Shown here: positions 5,637-11,899 of the stretch, one piece after another
How positions within the stretch are numbered: the stretch's first letter is position 1
Layout of the letters: each line of letters begins with the position of its first letter
Source: an uncultured Eubacteriales bacterium
GTDB lineage: Bacteria; Bacillota; Clostridia; Oscillospirales; Oscillospiraceae
Length of the DNA: 11,899 nt
Direction: 5' to 3'
Assembly (NCBI GenBank): GCA_900550705.1
Contig: URTG01000038.1
Location: 1 to 11,899, forward strand
Notes under the pieces: model-generated
What the model saw: the letters and a program-made list of their open reading frames with translations, nothing else
The model's database searches: none
Told to the model about the DNA's origin: nothing
Translations under genes and position numbers: made by a program

Positions 5637-6553
5637 GCGGGGCGGGGCCAATCACCGGGCGCTTCGCCCCCAGCCCCAGCGGGCGGATGCACCTGGGCAA
5701 CGTCTGGTCCTGTCTGCTGGCCTGGCTGGCCGCCCGGAGCGCCGGGGGGCGGATGGTTCTGCGGCTGGAGGACCTGGACCCGGACCGCTGCCGGGCGGAA
5801 TACTGCGACCAGGTCATGCGGGACCTAGCGTGGCTGGGGCTGGACTGGGACGGACAGCCCGTGTACCAGAGCCGGCGCACCGAGGCCTATGCCCTGGCCT
5901 TTCAGTCCCTGCGGGACCGGGGGCTGGTCTACCCCTGCTACTGCACCCGGGCGGAGCGGCTGGCCGCCTCCGCCCCCCACCGGTCGGACGGCACCCCGGT
6001 GTATCACGGCCGCTGCCGCCGTCTCTCCCCCGCCCAGCGGGAGGAGCTGTCCCGCACCCGCCGCCCCGCCTGGCGGGTGCAGGTGCCGGAGGAGACGGTC
6101 TCCTTCCACGACCGCATCCAGGGGGACTTCTCCGAAGCTCTGGCCCGGGACTGCGGCGACTTTATCCTCCGCCGGTCCGACGGGGTCTATGCCTATCAGC
6201 TGGCGGTGGTGGTGGACGACGGGGCCATGGGCGTCAACCAGATCGTCCGGGGCAGCGACCTGCTGGACTCCACCCCCCGGCAGCTCTGGCTCCAGGACCG
6301 GCTGGGCCTGCCCCACCCGGAGTATGGCCACGTCCCCCTTCTCCTGGCCCCCGACGGCCGCCGCCTGGCCAAGCGGGACCACGATTTGGAGCTGGGACAG
6401 CTCCGGGCGCGGTATACCGCCCCCCAGCTTCTGGGGCGGCTGGCCTGCGCCGCCGGGCTGATCCCCGAGCCCGCGCCCATGGCGGCGGGGGAATTGGTGA
6501 AGGAATTTTCTTGGGAGAAGGTGGGGAAGAAGGACCTGGTGCTGGAGCTATAG
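5633..6553 (+). CDS. gluQRS: Glutamyl-Q tRNA(Asp) synthetase (GluQRS)
   Basis: This 306-residue GluRS paralogue attaches glutamate to the queuosine base at position 34 of tRNA(Asp). It has the class I catalytic core, with FAPSPSGRMHLGN (11-23, HIGH-like site), and lacks the C-terminal anticodon-binding domain of true GluRS (about 480 residues). The zinc site pattern Cys102-x-Cys104 with Tyr124-x3-Cys128 matches that of E. coli GluQRS. The KMSKS-equivalent loop is GRRLAKRD (242-249). WRVQVP, DFILRRSDGVYAYQLAVVVDD (177-197) and VRGSDLL (205-211) are further core motifs. The ATG overlaps the trhP stop (ATGA), indicating translational coupling. Function requires queuosine in the tRNA; the queuosine genes are not in this window. 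A terminator follows within 10 bases. Confidence 0.92.
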   Translation: MSGAGPITGRFAPSPSGRMHLGNVWSCLLAWLAARSAGGRMVLRLEDLDPDRCRAEYCDQVMRDLAWLGLDWDGQPVYQSRRTEAYALAFQSLRDRGLVYPCYCTRAERLAASAPHRSDGTPVYHGRCRRLSPAQREELSRTRRPAWRVQVPEETVSFHDRIQGDFSEALARDCGDFILRRSDGVYAYQLAVVVDDGAMGVNQIVRGSDLLDSTPRQLWLQDRLGLPHPEYGHVPLLLAPDGRRLAKRDHDLELGQLRARYTAPQLLGRLACAAGLIPEPAPMAAGELVKEFSWEKVGKKDLVLEL

Positions 6554-6559
6554 CTTGGC

Positions 6560-6583
6560 AAAAAGTGGCTTCGCCGCTTTTTT
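6560..6583. terminator. Intrinsic terminator after gluQRS
   Basis: AAAAAGTGGC (6560-6569) pairs with GCCGCTTTTT (6573-6582), with one G-T wobble, around a TTC loop, and the T-run continues to 6583. The A-run on the other side makes it potentially bidirectional. It lies seven bases after the gluQRS stop and separates it from the downstream kinase gene. Confidence 0.85.
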
Positions 6584-6633
6584 AACAGGCGGAATCTTTC
6601 TCTCCCCCCCTTTTCTTTTTCCGGTTCCTGTGG

Positions 6634-6639
6634 TAAACT
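6634..6639 (+). promoter_or_regulatory. Weak candidate extended -10 for the kinase-helicase unit
   Basis: TAAACT (6634-6639) is preceded by TGG, giving an extended -10 pattern (TGn). It matches TATAAT at only 4 of 6 positions. The -35 region is a pyrimidine tract without a good hexamer. The position, about 40 bases before the GTG start and after the terminator, makes a promoter here plausible but unproven. Confidence 0.3.
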
Positions 6640-6678
6640 AGAAGTGTTTGATTCTGTACTCAGTAAGGAGAACCCCCT

Positions 6679-7200
6679 GTGGATAATATTACCCTGATCG
6701 GTATGCCGGGCTCCGGCAAGAGCACGGTGGGCGTCTTGCTGGCCAAGGCGCTGGGCTATGATTTTCTGGACGTGGACCTGGTCATTCAGAACCGGGAGCA
6801 GGCCCTGCTGCAAGACATTCTGGATTGCCGCGGTCTGGATGCCTTTTTGCAGGCGGAGGAGGACGCGGTGTGCTCCGTCCGGTGCAGTCGGACGGTGATC
6901 GCCCCCGGCGGCAGCGCCGTGTGCCGGGAGCGGGCCGCCCTGCATCTGAAGGCCCTGGGGCCGGTGGTCTATCTCCGGGTGCCCCTGGAGGAGCTGTCCG
7001 GCCGCATCCGCAACCTGTCCACCCGGGGCATCGCCATGAAGCCCGGGCAGACTCTGGCCGATGTGATGGCCTATCGCGCCCCCCTCTATGAGCGCTACGC
7101 CGACCTGGTCTATGACTGCAACGCCGGCACCCCCCTGGCCGATACCGCCCGGGCGCTGCTGCGGCAGCTCCGGGAGCAGGGCATGGTCTCTCCCCGCTGA
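6679..7200 (+). CDS. Shikimate kinase-like P-loop protein with altered substrate site
   Basis: This 173-residue protein has the shikimate kinase fold: Walker A GMPGSGKST (8-16), FLDVDLVI (29-36) with the DxD pair Asp31/Asp33, APGGSAV (75-81) in place of the GGG loop, and RAPLYERYADLVYD (133-146) for the conserved RxPLYxxxAD motif. However, the GExxFRxxE motif reads GLDAFLQAE (52-60). The shikimate-binding Arg is thus Leu57 and the Glu is Leu53, and the third Gly of GGG is Ser79. The phosphate acceptor may therefore not be shikimate. No other aromatic pathway genes are nearby. The GTG start is supported by AAGGAG 8 bases upstream. It may share a transcript with the helicase 87 bases downstream. 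A divergent AroK remains possible. Confidence 0.75.
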   Translation: MDNITLIGMPGSGKSTVGVLLAKALGYDFLDVDLVIQNREQALLQDILDCRGLDAFLQAEEDAVCSVRCSRTVIAPGGSAVCRERAALHLKALGPVVYLRVPLEELSGRIRNLSTRGIAMKPGQTLADVMAYRAPLYERYADLVYDCNAGTPLADTARALLRQLREQGMVSPR

Positions 7201-7214
7201 GCCAAACCACCCCA

Positions 7215-7261
7215 GCCCGCGGGGCATAAGCGGGCCGGACGGGTGACTGACGATCCCGTCC
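7215..7261 (+). other. Two tandem hairpins in the helicase leader
   Basis: GCCCGC (7215-7220) pairs with GCGGGC (7230-7235). One base later GGACGGG (7237-7243) pairs with CCCGTCC (7255-7261). No T-run follows either. They fill most of the 87 bases between the kinase stop and the helicase ATG. They may be an RNA leader that modulates translation, or an imperfect kinase transcript end. Confidence 0.45.
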
Positions 7262-7287
7262 GCATCAGTAAAGGAAGAAGTAATTGC

Positions 7288-9117
7288 ATGACATTTCGTG
7301 ACCTGGGGCTGAACGCCCCCATTCTCTCCGCCCTGGCCGACCTGGGCTATGAGGCCCCCTCCCCCATTCAGGAGCAGGCCATTCCCCACGCCCTGGCCGG
7401 GCGGGACGTTCTGGGCTGCGCCCAGACGGGCACGGGCAAGACCTGTGCCTTCTCCACCCCCATTCTCCAGCGTCTCAGCGGCGAGACGCCTGCGGGCCGG
7501 CCCATCCGCGCCCTGATCCTCACCCCCACCCGGGAGCTGGCCATTCAGATCGGCGAGAGCATCGCCGCCTACGGCAAGAACCTGGCCCTGCGGCACACCG
7601 TCATTTTCGGCGGCGTGGGCCAGAACCCCCAGGCGGAGGCGCTGAAGCGGGGGGTGGACATTCTGGTGGCCACCCCCGGCCGGCTGATGGACCTCCACGA
7701 CCAGGGCCTGGTGGACCTGAGCCGCCTGGAAATTTTCGTTCTGGACGAGGCCGACCGGATGCTGGACATGGGCTTTATCCACGACGTGAAGAAGATCCTG
7801 AGGTGGCTGCCCCAAAAGAAGCAGACCCTGTTCTTCTCCGCCACCATGCCCCCGGAGATCACCGACCTGGTGAACTCCCTGCTGGACCACCCCGCCCGGG
7901 TGGCGGTGGACCCGGTGTCCTCCCCGGTGGAGGCCATTCAGCAGTCCTTGTATCTGGTGGACAAGGCCAACAAGACCCGCCTGCTGGCCCACCTGGTGGA
8001 CACCCTGGGGGTGAAAAACGCCCTGGTCTTCACCCGCACCAAGCACGGGGCCAACAAGGTGGCCCGGGATTTGGAGAAGGCGGGCATCCCCGCCGCCGCC
8101 ATCCACGGCAACAAGAGCCAGACCGCCCGGCAGCAGGCCCTGGCGGACTTTAAGTCCGGGGCCATCCGCTGTCTGGTGGCCACCGACATCGCCGCCCGGG
8201 GGCTGGATATTGAGGAGCTGTCCCACGTCTTCAACTACAACCTGCCCGAGGTGCCCGAAACCTATGTCCACCGCATTGGCCGGACGGGCCGGGCGGGCCG
8301 GGGCGGACAGGCCATCTCCTTCTGCGATTTCTCCGAGCTGCCCCAGCGGAAGGACATCCAGCGGCTGATCGGCCGGGCCATCCCCCTGGTGGAGGACCAC
8401 CCCTATCCCATGGAGGTCTTTGAGGCCCCCAAGCGGGACAAGCATGGCCGCATCGTCAACGAGGAGGATGCCGAGGCCCGGGCCGCCGCCCGGGAGCGCC
8501 GCCGCCAGCGGGACGAGGCCGCCAAGGCCGCGGCCAAGGAGAAGCGCCAGGCCGCCCAGACCCAGGAGGCCCGGGCCGTCCAGGCTCTGGAGCAGTCCGG
8601 CACCCCCGCCAAAAAGCGCCGCCGGAAAAAGCGCGCCGCCCCAGAGGAGACCCTCCCCCAGGGGGAGGGCAGCCTGTCCCGGGAGAAGCCCCGCCGGGGC
8701 GTCCGGTCCGGGACGCTGATGGACACCGGCGACGCCATGCCCCAGACGGAGTTCCACCGGCCCAACCCCCTGGACAGCGACGTGATCCTGGACGCCACCG
8801 CCCGCCTGCTGGCCCCCCACCGGGGCGCGGCCGGGGCGCAGGAGACCCCCGCCTCCGGCCGGAGCAAGCACCGCCGGAAGAAGAAGGCGGTGCCCACGGT
8901 GCCGGAGCAGGAGATCCGCCTGCCCCACGCCCGGACCAAGCAGCCCAAGCAGGGCACCAAGAACCGCAGTGACCGCCCCGCCCGGGGCGAGGGAAAGCCC
9001 CGCCGGGGCAAGGACCAGGTCCGCCGGGGTCTGCCCCCCGAGCCGCCCCGCCGCTGCAAGGACTCCACCGAGCAGCCCAGCTTGATGAAGCCCTTCTATA
9101 TCAACGCGGGCCGCTGA
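7288..9117 (+). CDS. DEAD-box RNA helicase with long basic C-terminal tail
   Basis: This ATP-dependent RNA helicase likely acts in RNA unwinding, ribosome assembly or mRNA decay. The 609-residue protein has a complete RhlE/CshA-like core: Q-motif F3 and GYEAPSPIQ (20-28), motif I AQTGTGKT (45-52), Ia PTREL (80-84), Ib TPGR (129-132), II DEAD (153-156), III SAT (184-186), V ATDIAARGLD (298-307) and VI HRIGRTGRAG (328-337). From about residue 380 the tail is low-complexity: an Ala/Arg/Glu helical stretch (392-435), KKRRRKKR clusters and an Arg/Pro/Gly-rich end that probably binds RNA. A less basic island (479-511) and the terminus LMKPFYINAGR stand out. ATG 7288 is preferred, with AAGGAAG upstream and the Q-motif directly following; an in-frame GTG at 7243 lies inside a hairpin. 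Confidence 0.93.
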   Translation: MTFRDLGLNAPILSALADLGYEAPSPIQEQAIPHALAGRDVLGCAQTGTGKTCAFSTPILQRLSGETPAGRPIRALILTPTRELAIQIGESIAAYGKNLALRHTVIFGGVGQNPQAEALKRGVDILVATPGRLMDLHDQGLVDLSRLEIFVLDEADRMLDMGFIHDVKKILRWLPQKKQTLFFSATMPPEITDLVNSLLDHPARVAVDPVSSPVEAIQQSLYLVDKANKTRLLAHLVDTLGVKNALVFTRTKHGANKVARDLEKAGIPAAAIHGNKSQTARQQALADFKSGAIRCLVATDIAARGLDIEELSHVFNYNLPEVPETYVHRIGRTGRAGRGGQAISFCDFSELPQRKDIQRLIGRAIPLVEDHPYPMEVFEAPKRDKHGRIVNEEDAEARAAARERRRQRDEAAKAAAKEKRQAAQTQEARAVQALEQSGTPAKKRRRKKRAAPEETLPQGEGSLSREKPRRGVRSGTLMDTGDAMPQTEFHRPNPLDSDVILDATARLLAPHRGAAGAQETPASGRSKHRRKKKAVPTVPEQEIRLPHARTKQPKQGTKNRSDRPARGEGKPRRGKDQVRRGLPPEPPRRCKDSTEQPSLMKPFYINAGR

Positions 9118-9139
9118 GCCCGTTTTTCCGCAGAAACCC

Positions 9140-9161
9140 CTCCCGGCTGCCAGCCTGGGAG
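9140..9161 (+). other. Hairpin between helicase and but
   Basis: CTCCCGGCT (9140-9148) pairs with AGCCTGGGAG (9152-9161), with a bulged T and a GCC loop. The sequence after it is TAAAAATT rather than a T-run, so intrinsic termination is doubtful. It lies 8 bases before the GGAGG ribosome binding site of the CoA-transferase, and may isolate or tune that gene. Confidence 0.4.
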
Positions 9162-9183
9162 TAAAAATTGGAGGATTTGAGTT

Positions 9184-10524
9184 ATGGATTATCAGGCGCT
9201 CTATCAGCAGAAGCTCACCACCGCCGCCCAGGCGGTCCAGGTCGTCAAGTCCGGCGACTGGGTGGATTACTCCTGGTGCACCAATCACCCCGTGGCCCTG
9301 GACAAGGCCCTGGCCGCCCGGAAGGACGAGCTCACCGACGTGAAGGTGCGCGGCGGCGTGACCATGTGGATGCCCGAGATCTGCAAGGCGGAGGACGCCG
9401 GGGACCACTTCACCTGGCACTCCTGGCATTGCAGCGGCATCGACCGCAAGATCATGTCCAAGGGCATGGGCTACTTCATTCCCATGCGCTACTCTGAGCT
9501 GCCCCGCTTCTACCGGGACGGTCAGGTCCCCGTGGACGTGGTGATGCTCCAGACCACCCCCATGGATGAGCACGGCAACTTCAACTTCGGTCTGGCCGCC
9601 TCCCACCTGGCGGAGGTGCTGGCCCGGGCCAAGTGCATCATCGTGGAGGTCAACAAGAATATGCCCTGGGTCAACGGCCTGAACGGCACGGAGGTCAGCA
9701 TCCGGGACGTGACCTATGTGGTGGAGGGGGACAATCCCCCCGTGGCCCAGCTGGGCGCGGGCGGCGAGCCCTCTGACGTGGACCGGGCCGTGGCCAACCT
9801 GGTGGTGCCCCAGATCCCCAACGGCGCCTGTCTCCAGCTGGGCATCGGCGGGATGCCCAACGCCATCGGCGCCATGATCGCCCAGTCGGATCTGAAGGAC
9901 CTGTCCGTCCACACCGAGATGTATGTAGACGGCTTTGTGGACATCGCCAACGCCGGCAAGATCACCGGCCGGCACAAGGTCCTGGATCGGGGCCGCCAGG
10001 TGTTCGCCTTCGCCGCCGGCACCCAGAAGCTGTATGACTACATCAACCGCAACCCCGAGGTCATGGCCGGTCCGGTGGACTACACCAACGACGTGCACGT
10101 CATCAGCCAGATCGACAACTTCATCTCCATCAACAACGCCATTGATCTGGACCTGTTCGGCCAGGTCAACGCCGAGTCCGCCGGTCTGAAGCACATCTCC
10201 GGCACCGGCGGCCAGCTGGACTTCGCCATGGGCGCGTATCTGTCCAAGGGCGGCAAGAGCTTTATCTGCCTGTCCTCCACCGTCACCGGCAAGGACGGCA
10301 CCGTGAAGAGCCGCATCGTCCCCACCCTGACCCCCGGCTCCATCTGCACCGACCCCCGCTCCTGTGTGCAGTATATCGTCACCGAGTACGGCATGGCGAA
10401 CCTGAAGGGCCTGTCCACCTGGCAGCGCGCCGAGGCGCTCATCAACATCGCCCACCCCGACTTCCGGGAGCAGCTCATCCAGGACGCCGAGAAGATGCAC
10501 ATCTGGCGGCGGAGCAACAAGTAA
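9184..10524 (+). CDS. but: Butyryl-CoA:acetate CoA-transferase
   Basis: The 446-residue enzyme swaps CoA from butyryl-CoA to acetate, releasing butyrate and acetyl-CoA in the last step of fermentative butyrate formation. It spans a complete family I CoA-transferase of the But/Cat2 group, whose members are about 440-450 residues. GIGGMPNAI (220-228) is the CoA-binding glycine loop. HTEMYVDGFVDI (243-254) carries Glu245, expected to form the glutamyl-CoA intermediate. The N-terminal SGDWVDYSWCTNHPVALDKA (23-42) and C-terminal AHPDFREQLIQDAEKMHIWR (423-442) closely resemble my recollection of gut Clostridia But proteins. A 4-hydroxybutyrate CoA-transferase is the main alternative. ATG 9184 has TTGGAGGA upstream with 9-base spacing. 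A strong terminator follows, so it is probably monocistronic or the end of its unit. Confidence 0.88.
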   Translation: MDYQALYQQKLTTAAQAVQVVKSGDWVDYSWCTNHPVALDKALAARKDELTDVKVRGGVTMWMPEICKAEDAGDHFTWHSWHCSGIDRKIMSKGMGYFIPMRYSELPRFYRDGQVPVDVVMLQTTPMDEHGNFNFGLAASHLAEVLARAKCIIVEVNKNMPWVNGLNGTEVSIRDVTYVVEGDNPPVAQLGAGGEPSDVDRAVANLVVPQIPNGACLQLGIGGMPNAIGAMIAQSDLKDLSVHTEMYVDGFVDIANAGKITGRHKVLDRGRQVFAFAAGTQKLYDYINRNPEVMAGPVDYTNDVHVISQIDNFISINNAIDLDLFGQVNAESAGLKHISGTGGQLDFAMGAYLSKGGKSFICLSSTVTGKDGTVKSRIVPTLTPGSICTDPRSCVQYIVTEYGMANLKGLSTWQRAEALINIAHPDFREQLIQDAEKMHIWRRSNK

Positions 10525-10539
10525 GTCCGTTTTGATTAG

Positions 10540-10576
10540 ATGATCCCCCAGCCGGGTCTGGCTGGGGGATCATTTT
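10540..10576 (+). terminator. Strong intrinsic terminator of but
   Basis: ATGATCCCCCAGCC (10540-10553) and GGCTGGGGGATCAT (10560-10573) form a perfect 14-bp stem with loop GGGTCT, followed by TTTTG and further T's. It begins 15 bases after the but stop codon. The long, perfect stem suits a highly expressed gene. Confidence 0.92.
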
Positions 10577-10583
10577 GTCCTTT

Positions 10584-10602
10584 GCCTTCCCCAGGGGAAG
10601 GC
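10584..10602. repeat. Palindrome between two convergent terminators
   Basis: GCCTTCCCC (10584-10592) and GGGGAAGGC (10594-10602) are perfect inverted arms around one central A. It lies between the but terminator and the gap terminator, just past the T-run of the latter on the minus strand. It may back up termination in either direction, or form part of a longer combined structure. Confidence 0.55.
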
Positions 10603-10604
10603 AG

Positions 10605-10642
10605 AAAAAAACGTGGCCGCCCGAACAGGCAGCCACGTTTTT
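10605..10642 (-). terminator. Intrinsic terminator of gap
   Basis: Read on the minus strand, the stem pairs CGTGGC (10637-10632) with GCCACG (10617-10612), extended inward by GCC/GGC across one mismatch and outward by A-T pairs. It ends in a run of seven T's (10611-10605). It begins about 20 bases after the gap stop at 10663. The flanking A/T runs make it nearly symmetric. Confidence 0.88.
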
Positions 10643-10662
10643 GTGCGTTACGAAAACCCCAA

Positions 10663-11673
10663 TTACTTGTGGTCCACGGAGTACATATGCTTGATGAGCT
10701 CCAGAACCTTGTTGGAGTAGCCGATCTCGTTGTCGTACCAGGACACGACCTTGACGAAGGTATCGGTCAGGGCGATGCCGGCGTCGGCGTCGAAGATGGA
10801 GGTACGGGTGTCGCCCAGGAAGTCGCTGGAGACAACGGCCTCGTCGGTGTAGCCCAGGATGCCCTTCAGCTCGCCCTCGGAAGCCTTCTTCATGGCGGCG
10901 CAGATCTCCTCGTACTTGGCGGGCTTCTCCAGGTTGACGGTCAGGTCAACAACGGACACGTCCAGGGTGGGAACGCGCATGGACATACCGGTCAGCTTGC
11001 CGTTCAGAGAGGGGATGACCTTGCCCACGGCCTTGGCGGCGCCGGTGGAGGAGGGGATGATGTTGCCGGTGGCAGCGCGGCCGCCGCGCCAATCCTTCAG
11101 GGAAGGACCGTCCACAGTCTTCTGGGTGGCGGTGACGGAGTGCACGGTGGTCATCAGGCCGTCCTTGATGCCCCAGTTGTCGTTCAGGACCTTGGCGATG
11201 GGGGCCAGGCAGTTGGTGGTGCAGGAAGCGTTGGAGACGAAGTTCATGTCGGTGGTGTACTTGTCCAGGTTCACGCCGCAGACGAACATGGGGGTGTCGT
11301 CCTTGGAGGGGGCGGACATGACGACCTTCTTGGCGCCGGCGTCCAGGTGGCCCTGGGCCTTCTCCTTGGTCAGGAACAGGCCGGTGGACTCCACGACGTA
11401 CTCGGCGCCCAGCTTGGCCCAGGGCAGGTCGGCGGGGTTGCGCTCGGCAGAGATGGGGATCTCCTTGCCGTTGACAATGATGGCGTTCTCGGTGTGGCCG
11501 ATCTCCGCCTCGCACTTGCCGTGCATGGTGTCGTACTTCAGCATATAAGCCAGATAGTCGGCGGGGCACAGATCGTTGATACCCACGATCTCGATTTCAG
11601 GATGATTGAGGCTGGCGCGGAAAACCATACGGCCGATACGGCCAAAACCATTGATGCCAACTTTGATGCTCAT
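10663..11673 (-). CDS. gap: Glyceraldehyde-3-phosphate dehydrogenase, type I
   Basis: This glycolytic enzyme oxidises glyceraldehyde-3-phosphate to 1,3-bisphosphoglycerate with NAD in the cytoplasm. The 336-residue protein shows the Rossmann start INGFGRIGRMVFRA (7-20), Asp34 in GINDL, which favours NAD over NADP, the active-site SNASCTTNCLAP (147-158) with catalytic Cys151, and His178 in TTVHSVTATQK. TVDGPSLKDWRGGRAA (186-201) and SWYDNEIGYSNKV (311-323) are further type I signatures. The 186-201 loop is of the E. coli-like type rather than the Bacillus stearothermophilus type. The ATG at 11673 follows AAGAAGGAG at 7-base spacing. It is convergent with but, and its own promoter is visible upstream. 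No cggR or pgk lies between its end and the next gene. Confidence 0.97.
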   Translation of the reverse strand: MSIKVGINGFGRIGRMVFRASLNHPEIEIVGINDLCPADYLAYMLKYDTMHGKCEAEIGHTENAIIVNGKEIPISAERNPADLPWAKLGAEYVVESTGLFLTKEKAQGHLDAGAKKVVMSAPSKDDTPMFVCGVNLDKYTTDMNFVSNASCTTNCLAPIAKVLNDNWGIKDGLMTTVHSVTATQKTVDGPSLKDWRGGRAATGNIIPSSTGAAKAVGKVIPSLNGKLTGMSMRVPTLDVSVVDLTVNLEKPAKYEEICAAMKKASEGELKGILGYTDEAVVSSDFLGDTRTSIFDADAGIALTDTFVKVVSWYDNEIGYSNKVLELIKHMYSVDHK

Positions 11674-11708
11674 GTTGAAACTCCTTCTTCCTTTTTAATT
11701 TCTTCCGT

Positions 11709-11740
11709 TTCCGCCCCGAGAACCCCGGAGGGCAGCGGAA
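11709..11740 (-). other. Hairpin in the gap 5' leader
   Basis: TTCCGC (11709-11714) pairs with GCGGAA (11735-11740), extended by CCC/GGG across a 2-base bulge. An overlapping alternative pairs CTTCCG (11702-11707) with CGGAAG (11736-11741). It lies inside the roughly 93-base leader expected from the promoter at 11773-11801. The two options are mutually exclusive, so a switch is conceivable. No ligand class is recognised. Confidence 0.4.
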
Positions 11741-11772
11741 GTGAGAGGAAAATTCCTTTTGACGCTACTGCT

Positions 11773-11801
11773 ATTATACCCGGTTTCTTCTCGCTTGGGT
11801 A
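11773..11801 (-). promoter_or_regulatory. Promoter of gap
   Basis: On the minus strand a perfect TATAAT lies at 11778-11773. At 17-bp spacing the -35 position reads TACCCA (11801-11796), only 3 of 6. Transcription would start near 11766. AT-rich DNA further upstream (11810-11845) could act as an UP element and compensate for the weak -35. Confidence 0.6.
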
Positions 11802-11826
11802 GTGTGTTTTTACCTAGAAATGGATG

Positions 11827-11841
11827 ATTTTTTGAAAAAAT
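11827..11841. promoter_or_regulatory. AT-rich palindrome upstream of the gap promoter
   Basis: ATTTTTTGAAAAAAT is an inverted repeat around a central G, roughly 60-75 bases upstream of the predicted gap start. It could be an UP-like element, bent DNA, a regulator site, or the terminator remnant of an unseen upstream gene. Nothing in the sequence decides between these. The remaining bases to 11899 show no gene. Confidence 0.35.
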
Positions 11842-11899
11842 TTTCGCCAAACGGTGGGAATGCCTAAAAAAGTATCGGTCTTGCCGGGGAAAACGCCCG

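Noticed and set aside
6196..10500. A 1434-codon open frame on the minus strand
   Set aside because: It lies antisense to four well-supported genes (gluQRS, kinase, helicase, but). Its composition (Gly, Gln, His, Leu, Val repeats without domains) is what the complement of GC-rich codons produces.
10540..11802. A 420-codon plus-strand frame opposite gap
   Set aside because: It begins inside the but terminator, runs antisense to an unmistakable GAPDH gene and consists of low-complexity Gly/Val/His sequence.
1..11899. Mobile element, CRISPR array, toxin-antitoxin or defence system, tRNA or rRNA gene
   Set aside because: No transposase, integrase, repeat-spacer array, nuclease/helicase defence pairing or tRNA-like fold was found. 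All larger genes are recognisable housekeeping families.

Overview
The window reads as a chromosomal segment of a GC-rich, Gram-positive anaerobe of the Clostridia, most likely a gut Oscillospiraceae relative (Flavonifractor/Lawsonibacter-like). This placement is an inference. It rests on strong GGAGG-type ribosome binding sites, GTG and TTG starts beside ATG, a clostridial butyryl-CoA:acetate CoA-transferase, and the mltG to U32-protein gene order known from Firmicutes. No phage, transposon, CRISPR or integrase genes are visible, so this is ordinary core genome with a few odd details rather than a genomic island.

Layout. Bases 1-72 hold three adjacent GC-rich dyads that look like an intergenic repeat. 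A good promoter (107-135) then drives a tightly packed cluster of four genes: a WecG/TagA-family glycosyltransferase (216-956), a divergent dTMP kinase-like enzyme (956-1633), a DJ-1/PfpI protein (1658-2197) and 5-formyltetrahydrofolate cyclo-ligase (2178-2768). A dyad at 2782-2807 closes the cluster. It also sits at the end of an opposing small gene (2831-3022, minus strand) for a 63-residue, extremely cysteine-rich protein with one membrane segment.

Next comes the lytic transglycosylase mltG (3142-4302). An intrinsic terminator lies between it and a U32-family tRNA hydroxylation protein (trhP-like, 4416-5636), which overlaps the gene for glutamyl-Q tRNA(Asp) synthetase (5633-6553). A terminator at 6560-6583 ends that unit. 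A shikimate-kinase-like protein with altered active-site residues (6679-7200) and a DEAD-box RNA helicase with a 230-residue basic tail (7288-9117) follow. Next is butyryl-CoA:acetate CoA-transferase (9184-10524), then three stacked hairpins between convergent genes. Glyceraldehyde-3-phosphate dehydrogenase lies on the minus strand (10663-11673), with its leader and promoter upstream.

How the genes fit together. The first cluster mixes envelope, nucleotide and folate functions, so it is a housekeeping operon rather than one pathway. The trhP-gluQRS pair both modify the wobble base 34 of tRNAs and are translationally coupled. But and Gap belong to the fermentative energy metabolism of a butyrate producer. 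The best leads are the cysteine-rich mini-protein, the terminator just ahead of trhP, the trhP-gluQRS coupling and the kinase that has lost shikimate-binding residues. I found no convincing new multi-gene system.
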